DNA from: CAYRFQ01 sp964423615
GTDB lineage: Bacteria; Planctomycetota; Planctomycetia; Gemmatales; Gemmataceae
Assembly: GCA_964423615.1 (NCBI GenBank)
Contig: CAYRFQ010000201.1
Location: 1-5,157 of the forward strand
Length of the DNA stretch: 5,157 bases
Direction of reading: 5' to 3'
Shown: positions 1 to 5,157 of the stretch, piece after piece
How positions within the stretch are numbered: the first letter of the stretch is position 1
Layout of the letters: each line of letters opens with the position of its first letter
Translations under genes and position numbers: made by a program
Notes under the pieces: generated by a model
What the model saw: only the letters and a program-made list of their open reading frames with translations
The model's database searches: none
What the model was told of the DNA's origin: nothing

Positions 1-788
1 AGGCCCACGAGAGCCCCGAAGTCATCGACGGCACGGCGACGACCTTCGACGGCAATTCGGCAGCGACGATCGACGGCAACGAAGCCTTGCGAGATGCCTG
101 GGAGCTGCAGGTCGATCACTTCCCGGATGATAACGAACTCGGCTTGATCATCCTCAAGACCGACACGGCTTACATCGATCCGAACTCCAATGACCTCATT
201 GTCATTGGGTCGTTCGGACGCGACCGCATCACCATCAACTCCCGAACCGACCGGGCCATCACCGTTCGGACGAACCTATTCCGCGGCACGTTTGACTTGA
301 GTCCATTTCCCGATGCCCACATCGTCGTCTTCGGCCTCAATGACCGAGACTTCATCTCGCTCACCGGAACCCGATCCAACGAGGTCTTTGCAGGTAACGG
401 CAACGACACTATCTACGGCGGTGATGCCGATGACGTTCTCCGAGGCGAAGGGGGGAATGACTTCATCAATGGCCGTGCTGGTAATGATGTGATTCTCGGT
501 GGGTTCGGAAATGACACGCTCTATGCCAGCCAGGGCGATGACATCCTGGCCGGTGGGCACATCATCCGTCCCTATGACGAACTCATCGCCGACCTGACGG
601 CGTGGGTTGGTGGAAGCAGCATCATGACCGCTTTAGCCGGTTTTGTCACGGACTTGACCGACCCAGAAGACTCTTCCAATCGAGATCGTTTGGTTGGCTA
701 CAGCACAGGTCGGGAAGCCTTCGTGCGTCGGTCGAATGATGTCCTCTCCGGCTTCAGCGGCTTGGACGAAGATTGGACAAACTGGTAA
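1..788 (+). CDS. RTX (haemolysin-type calcium-binding repeat) protein, C-terminal part
   Basis: This is the 3' part of a larger gene. The reading frame is open from position 3 through the left edge, so the TTG at 87 and any later start are internal, and 261 codons are visible before the TAA at 786-788. Two stretches (about 195-240 and 280-375) read like the beta-strand 'IVV-G-ndrD-I-l' units that precede RTX repeats. They are followed by six nonapeptides in perfect register at 393-554, of the type G-x-G-N-D-x-hydrophobic-x-G (for example GNGNDTIYG, RAGNDVILG, GFGNDTLYA). In this family such repeats bind Ca2+ in a parallel beta-roll of a secreted or surface protein. The last ~77 residues, starting GHIIRPYDELIADL and ending SGFSGLDEDWTNW, resemble the C-terminal module often found after RTX repeats in planctomycete proteins, but shortened. 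The ligand and function of the whole protein cannot be judged without its N-terminus. The gene converges on the - strand PDZ gene, with a 197-base gap. Confidence 0.85.
   Translation, partial: AHESPEVIDGTATTFDGNSAATIDGNEALRDAWELQVDHFPDDNELGLIILKTDTAYIDPNSNDLIVIGSFGRDRITINSRTDRAITVRTNLFRGTFDLSPFPDAHIVVFGLNDRDFISLTGTRSNEVFAGNGNDTIYGGDADDVLRGEGGNDFINGRAGNDVILGGFGNDTLYASQGDDILAGGHIIRPYDELIADLTAWVGGSSIMTALAGFVTDLTDPEDSSNRDRLVGYSTGREAFVRRSNDVLSGFSGLDEDWTNW
393..554 (+). repeat. Six in-register RTX nonapeptide repeats (coding)
   Basis: Six consecutive 27-base units encode nonapeptides with Asp/Asn at the fourth and fifth positions and a hydrophobic residue at the seventh: GNGNDTIYG, GDADDVLRG, EGGNDFING, RAGNDVILG, GFGNDTLYA and SQGDDILAG. 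The protein period is exact while the DNA has diverged, so this is an old, selected repeat and not a recent tandem expansion. The second unit (GDADDVLRG) and the first half of the third (EGG) depart most from the GGxGxDxUx consensus. Confidence 0.9.
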
Positions 789-811
789 TTCGTCGTCGAA
801 AACTTAACTAT

Positions 812-985
812 TGAGACCTGCGAGGATGATGTAGCAGGCCCACTTGGAACGGGTAATTTCTAGTTGTCCGGTTTTTGTCTTTATCGTAAGTGCACGCGAC
901 CCTCGCATACCTACGAACCGGACAAGCATTTCTTTTCCATTCCCCGTGTGCCTGCTACGTTGATTCATTAGCCGCGCAGGTCTCA
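812..985. repeat. Long imperfect palindrome between convergent genes
   Basis: Three separated perfect arms pair around one centre near 895. They are 812-822 (TGAGACCTGCG) with 975-985, 831-839 (GTAGCAGGC) with 950-958, and 864-873 (TTGTCCGGTT) with 916-925. Between the second and third arms the register holds, with 841-843, 846-849, 851-853 and 855-856 also pairing, so roughly 32 of the 43 positions in 831-873 can pair, counting one G-T. The tip contains CGTA 885-888 with TACG 912-915 and a small GCGA/TCGC hairpin at 896-906. The right arm ends exactly against the TAA of the PDZ gene (986-988). No convincing ORF lies inside. Candidates are a bidirectional terminator, a structured RNA, or a MITE. 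ATT (810-812 and 985-987) flanks the inner 10-bp arms, which may be a 3-bp target duplication or chance. Confidence 0.75.
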
Positions 986-1759
986 TTAATACTTCCCATA
1001 ATTCCGCAAGAACGCCTTGGTCAACCGACCCCGGTCGCCCCGGTAGACCGTGTACAACCTCGGCGCCCAGACAGTCACCTCGTTCGACGTCGGTCTTCGG
1101 CCAACGACCTGGATAAACATGGTCGTGATCCAGGTACCCGGGTTGTTGCGACACCGATCGTAGTACTCGCTTGAGGAGAGAATTCCGACCTTGACGTCAG
1201 CGAGTTTCATATCACCTCTCTCGACAGCATTAACCCAACCTCGGATGTCCCTGGCCCTCACATCTCGTCCCAGGTATGCCTGGAACCATCCTTTGATTAT
1301 ATCGACCGTCGGATTCCGCTGAGGAACCTGTGGTCTCGGGGGGACGACAACGACAGGTGGTCGGGCCTGCCAGGCCGGTCGCAACTGGACCGTGAACCGG
1401 ACGATCTGTCGAGAGTTGATGTCCAGGATGCTCATAGACACGCGGCCATAGGCGTCGGCACGAGAGTCGATCACGTCACTCAAGTCGTACAGTCTTCCCC
1501 GGACGTAGCCAACTGGAGTACCGGAGACACGCACGATCGTGTCTCCCTTTTGGAGTCCCAGTTTCGCCGCGGGGGTACCCGGGACGACTCGTTTGACGAC
1601 ACAACCACTTTGAGTGTTGTTGACCGAGACGCCGAATTGCCACCGTCGTGGAGAGACCGTCGGAATGCGTTGATAATACCCCGTTTGAGCCAATCCCATC
1701 TCAGGCAGCCACCCCAACGCCACGACGACGACCAGGGACATCCAAACAAAACGAAACAT
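986..1759 (-). CDS. Secreted PDZ-domain protein with DUF4214-like C-terminus
   Basis: The preferred ATG is at 1759 (257 aa). An ATG two codons upstream at 1765 sits only 1 nt from the AAGGAG ribosome site, whereas 1759 has a normal 7-nt spacing. The N-terminus is a typical signal peptide (Arg near the start, core SLVVVVALGWL, likely cleavage after GLA before QTGYY). Residues about 40-126 form a PDZ domain, with FGVSV for the carboxylate-binding loop region, then VVPGTPAAKLGLQKGDTIVRVSG, the hallmark 'PGTPAAKAGLQ-GD-I' stretch. A Pro/Val-rich linker follows (about 130-150). The last ~105 residues look like DUF4214, in two similar halves, each with a GR motif (YLGRDVRARDIRGWV, then VVGRRPTSNEVTVW), plus SSSEYYDR. 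There is no protease domain, so this is not a DegP/HtrA enzyme. A binding or adaptor role outside the cytoplasm is inferred. It lies 27 nt downstream of the PstS-like gene on the same strand, and they are probably co-transcribed. Confidence 0.85.
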   Translation of the reverse strand: MFRFVWMSLVVVVALGWLPEMGLAQTGYYQRIPTVSPRRWQFGVSVNNTQSGCVVKRVVPGTPAAKLGLQKGDTIVRVSGTPVGYVRGRLYDLSDVIDSRADAYGRVSMSILDINSRQIVRFTVQLRPAWQARPPVVVVPPRPQVPQRNPTVDIIKGWFQAYLGRDVRARDIRGWVNAVERGDMKLADVKVGILSSSEYYDRCRNNPGTWITTMFIQVVGRRPTSNEVTVWAPRLYTVYRGDRGRLTKAFLRNYGKY

Positions 1760-1766
1760 GAACATG

Positions 1767-1772
1767 CTCCTT
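1767..1772 (-). promoter_or_regulatory. Ribosome binding site deciding the PDZ gene start
   Basis: On the minus strand, AAGGAG within GGAAGGAGC lies 1 nt before the ATG at 1765 and 7 nt before the ATG at 1759. The normal 5-9 nt spacing favours 1759, which drops Met-Phe from the longest reading frame. Confidence 0.6.
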
Positions 1773-1786
1773 CCGTAGTCAACAAG

Positions 1787-3088
1787 TTATTTGATGTCAT
1801 CGACGCCAAGTCGCTCGAGTTGTTTTGTCTGGACCTCCCGGTTCAAGAGGTGGAACCCGTCCTGGAACAATAAACCTTGTCCCTCCAACCGATACGTGAA
1901 CAACAAGAATTGTTTGACCGACGGTGGCAACTCTTTTCCCTCGGGGACAACCACCACGAGATGACACGTTCGACGCAGGTAGGGCTTAACCTTTCCCCCT
2001 TCGAAAGGTCCCACACCCACAGACTTGACAGAGTCACGGACGTTAACAGCTCGGGAATAACCAATGGCATTAGGGTCTTTGGCAACGGCCTCCACGATCT
2101 GGCTGTAACTGTCGTGTTCTTTGGCCGTCTTGCCACCATCTTTTCTGACGCCCGCCAATCCCAACAGAAAACGCCGCGTGCCGGAGTTCTTGTTCCGACC
2201 ATGCAGGACGACCTTTCTCTCCTTCCACTTGCCCTTGAGACCGAGTTGTCCCCACGTCAAAGGTTCTTCTTTGTCGTAGCTGAAGAGAAGTTGGTACTGG
2301 TCCGGCGAAAGTTGGCGGATAGGGTTTTTCGGGTGCACGATTAGGGCGATGTCGTCTTCGCAGACGGGGAACAATTGGATTTTCTTGCCAACGGCTTTTT
2401 CCCAACCTCGCAGTTCCTTCGGGCTGACTTTACGACTCACGCCCATGATTGCGCGGTTGTTCTTCTTCAGTTCCGCCAGGGCCGTTTCCGAACCTTCGCT
2501 CAGGATTTCGAACTGCATCTTGGGGTGAAACTGTTGGAACCCTTCGGCCCACAGGTAGACCATGTGACCCATCGTTTTCGAGCCACCGAGGTGCAACTTT
2601 CCGGTCAATTTTTTGTCCGCTTTGTAAGGCACTCCCGTGGGGATGATCTCCGGGCCGAAGTGACCGACGTGCGGCGGAAGCGGCTTGTCATTGACCGTCA
2701 CCACGCCTTCGTGAGGAACCTCCGTCAAGACGTAACGAAATCCCGGTCGCAGGTCCCGAGTGGCGAGTGCGAGGACTTTCAGGTTGCCCTTTTCGTCCAC
2801 GCGGAAACTCGGTTTGATCCGTGACCCGCGGGTCGTCGAGACGATCACTAACGAATGCGAGAAATCGACTCGGGGAACCTTACCCTTGACCCCCCAAGCC
2901 TTCCACAAGATGCCAAGGCTCTCGTTCGTCGTGAGCGTTTGCGGTGCAATTTTCTGCAACCCTTCATTTTCAACCGAACCAGTCCACTGTTGAATGGGTT
3001 CGACTTTGGTTTCGTCCGCCCGGGACAGGGACACGGCGAGCACAAGCACCCCGAGGAGCGTTACGGGAATCCATTTCAAAATACACAC
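1787..3088 (-). CDS. Secreted PstS-like solute-binding protein with PrcB-like N-terminal domain
   Basis: The frame could extend to an ATG at 3181, but the GTG at 3088 (433 aa) is chosen. It directly starts a signal peptide (MCILKWIPVTLLGVLVLAV, likely cleavage near SRA before DET) and has AAGGA 7 nt upstream. A TTG at 3079 is an alternative. Residues about 55-135 (LGILWKAWG, then VDFSHSLVIVSTTRGS, then LRPGFRYVLTEVPHEGV) resemble the PrcB-like beta domain, a tentative match. Residues about 160-425 are a PBP-like fold of the phosphate-binding PstS group. GGSKTMG (168-174) corresponds to the ligand loop usually written GSST. VSRKVSPKEL follows at about 217-226, then HPKNPIRQLSPDQYQLLF, W-GQLGLKGKW, and HGRNKNSGTRRF (296-307) for the 'R-x-x-x-SGT' loop. 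IGYS (342-345) is also typical. No pstC/A/B permease genes are in view, so uptake is unproven. Phosphate or another anion is inferred only from family likeness. Confidence 0.8.
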   Translation of the reverse strand: MCILKWIPVTLLGVLVLAVSLSRADETKVEPIQQWTGSVENEGLQKIAPQTLTTNESLGILWKAWGVKGKVPRVDFSHSLVIVSTTRGSRIKPSFRVDEKGNLKVLALATRDLRPGFRYVLTEVPHEGVVTVNDKPLPPHVGHFGPEIIPTGVPYKADKKLTGKLHLGGSKTMGHMVYLWAEGFQQFHPKMQFEILSEGSETALAELKKNNRAIMGVSRKVSPKELRGWEKAVGKKIQLFPVCEDDIALIVHPKNPIRQLSPDQYQLLFSYDKEEPLTWGQLGLKGKWKERKVVLHGRNKNSGTRRFLLGLAGVRKDGGKTAKEHDSYSQIVEAVAKDPNAIGYSRAVNVRDSVKSVGVGPFEGGKVKPYLRRTCHLVVVVPEGKELPPSVKQFLLFTYRLEGQGLLFQDGFHLLNREVQTKQLERLGVDDIK

Positions 3089-3090
3089 AG

Positions 3091-3100
3091 TCCTTTCCTT
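3091..3100 (-). promoter_or_regulatory. Tandem AAGGA ribosome binding site of the PstS-like gene
   Basis: The minus strand reads GGAGAAAGGAAAGGACT and then GTG. It contains two adjacent AAGGA cores (3100-3096 and 3095-3091). The distal one is 7 nt from the GTG at 3088; the proximal one is 11 nt from an in-frame TTG at 3079. This supports a start near 3088 and argues against the upstream ATG at 3181. An 8-bp palindrome, CTCCGGAG, lies just upstream at 3102-3109. Confidence 0.55.
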
Positions 3101-3117
3101 TCTCCGGAGTTGGTGGG

Positions 3118-3138
3118 AAAACCCCGCTTGCGGGGCCT
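3118..3138 (-). terminator. Terminator-like hairpin in the leader of the PstS-like gene
   Basis: Read on the minus strand, AGGCCCCG (3138-3131), loop CAAG, then CGGGGTTT (3126-3119) forms a 5-bp all-GC stem extended by two G-U pairs and an A-U pair. It runs straight into TTTT (3121-3118), which suits a Rho-independent terminator. It lies only about 30 bases upstream of the GTG start at 3088. It is therefore either in the 5' leader (attenuation or mRNA protection) or the end of another minus-strand transcript. No gene for such a transcript is visible between 3139 and 3573. Confidence 0.5.
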
Positions 3139-3139
3139 C

Positions 3140-3167
3140 TGTCTCTCGACTCTTGTCTCTCGACTCT
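3140..3167. repeat. 14-bp perfect tandem duplication
   Basis: TGTCTCTCGACTCT occurs twice in a row, at 3140-3153 and 3154-3167, followed by a further TG. The repeat directly abuts the terminator-like hairpin, upstream of the - strand operon. The perfect identity suggests a recent slippage event or a maintained binding site. Confidence 0.85.
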
Positions 3168-3560
3168 TGACCCGTCCACACCAGCGCTTGCGAAGGTTCG
3201 GTTCAATCCCAAGAGATGGGGATCGTCGTTAGAACACACAAGTGTTGGTCGTGGAGTTGTGTTTGAGAATCAACATGCAACAGAATCCGTTCCAAGCCGG
3301 TCCATGACGGGGTTCATGTGCAACGCCCGAGTTCCCGTCGGGTCAAACGCCCCGAGAATCGTACAGAGCAATTCGCAAGGAACTCGGCCAATCAGAACAG
3401 TCTGGGACCGTTGACCGCTTTCATAAAATTGCGTGTTGGTTCATAATCATTAATAGATATGGAAGAAACACAATTCAACCATAGGACGCGATCCGAACCT
3501 TGCTGTTTGCCCATAAGTGCGTAAATATACCGTTGCTGTACTAGTCGCAGTCCGCTTGGT

Positions 3561-3565
3561 GAGGG
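3561..3565 (+). promoter_or_regulatory. Ribosome binding site of the TAXI gene
   Basis: GAGGG at 3561-3565 (within GTGAGGGAACC) lies 8 nt before the ATG at 3574. The spacing and the absence of a better in-frame start next to the membrane anchor support that start. Confidence 0.55.
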
Positions 3566-3573
3566 AACCAAAC

Positions 3574-5157
3574 ATGCCTTCAGAACCAAAGAAGTCCACC
3601 CTCCGCCAATTCATCGAGAATAGTCGGATTCGGGTAATCGCCCTTCTGGTCGTGGGGCTGTTGTTGATCGCCGTTGGTTTGGTTGCCTGGTTGTACGTCC
3701 CCACGACCCAGACTTATTCGATCAAAGTCACCGGCGGGAACGTGGCGCTCAATCGGCACAAGATCGTAGCCTATCTCGAACGCCACCAAAGCGAGCTGAA
3801 TCTGAACGTTTCTATCCAACCCACTGAGGGAACCCCAGAGGCCGTCCGCCTCGTCCAGTCGGGAGAACTGGACATGGCCGTCGTCAACGGATTGCTCAAA
3901 TTCCCCGAGGCCGAGAATGTCCGCCAGGTGGCGACGATCACGATCGAAGCGGTCCATTTATTGGTCAAGAGTGAGTACGCCGACAAGGTTACCGCCGACT
4001 ACAGTAAGTTGAATGGCCTGTCGATGGACGTCGGGCCGGACGGCTTCGAAACGGCCTTCATGGCCAGGTCGGTACTCAAATTCTTACGGTTAAAGCCGGC
4101 CAGGACGGTCGCCAAGACCGAGGTGCGACCGGGGCTCTCGCGTCTCATCGCCCAAGCAGTCGCGGTTCAATCGCTGACCACAACGACTGGACCGACGGCC
4201 ACGATATCCAGAACCCTTGTTGCCGGAGAGGTTCTGGATTTCGATGCGTCGGGCTTGGGCGTGCGGCTGACGGAGTTGGGAATTGCCGGTTTGTTCGCTC
4301 ACCTCGACAAGTTGGAAAACGCCCCAGCGGAAAAGGTCGCGCAGTTACGCACGAAACTTCCCGACGCGGTCATCCACGTTTCTACCCTTCCCTCGTCGCT
4401 TGCCGACCGACTCATCCGAGTGGGCAAATACAAGCTCGTTCCGCTCCGGTTTGCTCGGGCCTTCGCCCAAATCACGGTCGACGAAGAAGACCGAGACCGG
4501 GACCACATCGACCAAATCCATACCGAATCGACGGTCATCCCTGCGTACACGTATGGCGGCAATCCCCCCGTCCCACTCGCCGACTGTCCGACCCTGGGTG
4601 CTCCATTGGTCTTGATTGCCAACAAAGACGTGCCGGACGAGGTAATCTCTCGCTTACTGCCGCGTATCTTCGAGGGACCAGTCCAACGACTCTACAAACC
4701 ACCAACTCTCGACAGTGTCGCTCCGACTTATCCGCTCCACCCGGCGTCCATTACCTACCGCGACCGAGACAAGCCGATCGTGCGGGCCGACGTGGTCGAT
4801 CTCATCCAACAGATTTCTTCCGTCCTCGCGCCGATCGTTGGTGGCCTTCTGGCCCTTTGGGGATACTACCGTTGGCGACAGACACTCCGGTTCCTGGAGT
4901 ACTTCCGCCAACTCCAACAACTCGACCTTATAGCCAAGGGGTTGCTAGCGCCTGAGAACATTCCGCCCGTTGGGATCGAGAGGGTGCGATATCTGGAGGG
5001 TGAGTTGGAGACGTTGCAGCGCAAGGCGATCGAGGATTTCTGCGAAAACTATTTCTACGGCGACGGGGTGTTTGACAACTTTTTGGCCTTGCTGTTCGAG
5101 ACCCGGGACTTTTTGCGGCGGGCGTATCCAACGTCGCTGCCCAAAGGAGGGGAACCG
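3574..5157 (+). CDS. Membrane-anchored TAXI-family solute receptor, 3' end beyond window
   Basis: The frame is open from the ATG at 3574 to the right edge (528 codons, no stop). A basic N-terminus is followed by a strongly hydrophobic helix (residues about 20-42, VIALLVVGLLLIAVGLVAWL) with no clear cleavage site, so the protein is probably tethered. The extracytoplasmic part matches the TAXI (TRAP-associated, NMT1-like) receptor fold: YSIKVTGGN, then LVQSGELDMAVVNG (93-106), LNGLSMDVGPDGFETAFMAR (146-165), and near the end IPAYTYGGN (322-330), LVLIANKDVPDEVISRLLP (345-363) and the typical YPLHPASITYRD (386-397). A second hydrophobic helix (about 415-432, SSVLAPIVGGLLALWG) is followed by an Arg-rich, charged tail of about 95 visible residues that should be cytoplasmic. 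TAXI receptors normally feed a TRAP permease (fused DctQM); none is in view. The substrate is unknown. Transport or sensing are both possible. Confidence 0.85.
   Translation, partial: MPSEPKKSTLRQFIENSRIRVIALLVVGLLLIAVGLVAWLYVPTTQTYSIKVTGGNVALNRHKIVAYLERHQSELNLNVSIQPTEGTPEAVRLVQSGELDMAVVNGLLKFPEAENVRQVATITIEAVHLLVKSEYADKVTADYSKLNGLSMDVGPDGFETAFMARSVLKFLRLKPARTVAKTEVRPGLSRLIAQAVAVQSLTTTTGPTATISRTLVAGEVLDFDASGLGVRLTELGIAGLFAHLDKLENAPAEKVAQLRTKLPDAVIHVSTLPSSLADRLIRVGKYKLVPLRFARAFAQITVDEEDRDRDHIDQIHTESTVIPAYTYGGNPPVPLADCPTLGAPLVLIANKDVPDEVISRLLPRIFEGPVQRLYKPPTLDSVAPTYPLHPASITYRDRDKPIVRADVVDLIQQISSVLAPIVGGLLALWGYYRWRQTLRFLEYFRQLQQLDLIAKGLLAPENIPPVGIERVRYLEGELETLQRKAIEDFCENYFYGDGVFDNFLALLFETRDFLRRAYPTSLPKGGEP

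Larger units (their letters stand above)
3089..3573. other. Divergent intergenic region, no gene seen
   Basis: This region of about 485 bases separates the start of the - strand PstS-like gene from the start of the + strand TAXI gene, so both promoters should lie here. Beyond the hairpin and tandem repeat near 3118-3167, I see only small inverted repeats: AACAC/GTGTT at 3233-3246 and CCCGA/TCGGG at 3326-3342. An AT-rich stretch at about 3417-3470 contains CATAAT (3442-3447), a possible -10 for the + strand gene, but without a good -35 at normal spacing. TTGACC at 3411-3416 is too far from it (25 bases). Short open frames on both strands here lack a ribosome site or recognisable product, and I treat them as chance. 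Confidence 0.55.

Noticed and set aside
890..1174. Open frame of 94 codons on the + strand overlapping the palindrome and the end of the PDZ gene
   Set aside because: It runs antisense to the well-supported PDZ gene, lacks a ribosome site and has no recognisable product.
1877..2824. Two longer + strand open frames (1877-2344 and 2375-2824)
   Set aside because: Both are antisense to the PstS-like gene, whose motifs and signal peptide are clear. Their protein sequences are rich in Arg/Phe/Val as expected of shadows.
3089..3181. In-frame upstream extension of the PstS-like gene to the ATG at 3181
   Set aside because: The extra 31 residues would encode the tandem repeat and the hairpin and would bury the signal peptide. 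The GTG at 3088 has a well-spaced ribosome site.
3411..3447. Promoter made of TTGACC (3411-3416) and CATAAT (3442-3447)
   Set aside because: The 25-base spacing is far from the usual 16-18, so I note only an AT-rich candidate region.
3580..3957. Minus-strand open frame of 125 codons
   Set aside because: It is antisense to the TAXI gene, which is open from 3574 to the window end with matching family motifs.
4283..4615. Plus-strand open frame of 110 codons
   Set aside because: It is a different reading frame inside the TAXI gene; composition is Ser/Arg/Thr-rich with no domain.
1..5157. tRNA, rRNA, CRISPR array, transposase gene
   Set aside because: No cloverleaf, rRNA-like stretch, regularly spaced direct repeats or transposase motifs were seen.

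Overview
The window looks like a chromosomal piece of a planctomycete, plausibly of the Gemmatales. The grounds are moderate-to-high GC, many secreted or membrane-anchored proteins, an RTX-repeat protein whose C-terminal module resembles those common in large planctomycete surface proteins, a PDZ protein with a DUF4214-like tail, and an orphan PstS-like protein with an extra N-terminal domain. This taxonomic call is inferred from domain style, not from a marker gene.

Layout. (1) Positions 1-788, + strand: the 3' end of a large calcium-binding RTX-repeat protein, entering from the left. (2) Positions 789-985: a short gap between convergent genes, almost filled by a long imperfect palindrome (812-985). 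(3) Positions 986-3088, - strand: a probable two-gene operon. A secreted PstS-like solute-binding protein with a possible PrcB-like N-terminal domain comes first (GTG start at 3088, stop at 1787). A secreted PDZ plus DUF4214-like protein follows (start preferred at 1759, stop at 986). (4) Positions 3089-3573: a divergent intergenic region of about 485 bases. It holds a terminator-like hairpin and a 14-bp tandem repeat just upstream of the - strand operon, and an AT-rich stretch upstream of the + strand gene. (5) Positions 3574 to the window end, + strand: a membrane-anchored TAXI-family solute receptor (528 codons visible, no stop reached).

How they may fit together. Two unrelated periplasmic-binding-protein families (PstS-like and TAXI) are divergently transcribed from one intergenic region, with no permease or ATPase gene in view. 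The TAXI protein is tethered by an N-terminal helix and has a second helix followed by a cytoplasmic tail, so a sensing or scaffolding role is as plausible as transport. The PDZ protein has no protease domain and is probably an extracytoplasmic binding or adaptor protein. The least explained element is the 174-base palindrome at 812-985. It could be a structured RNA, a bidirectional terminator, or a MITE-like element.
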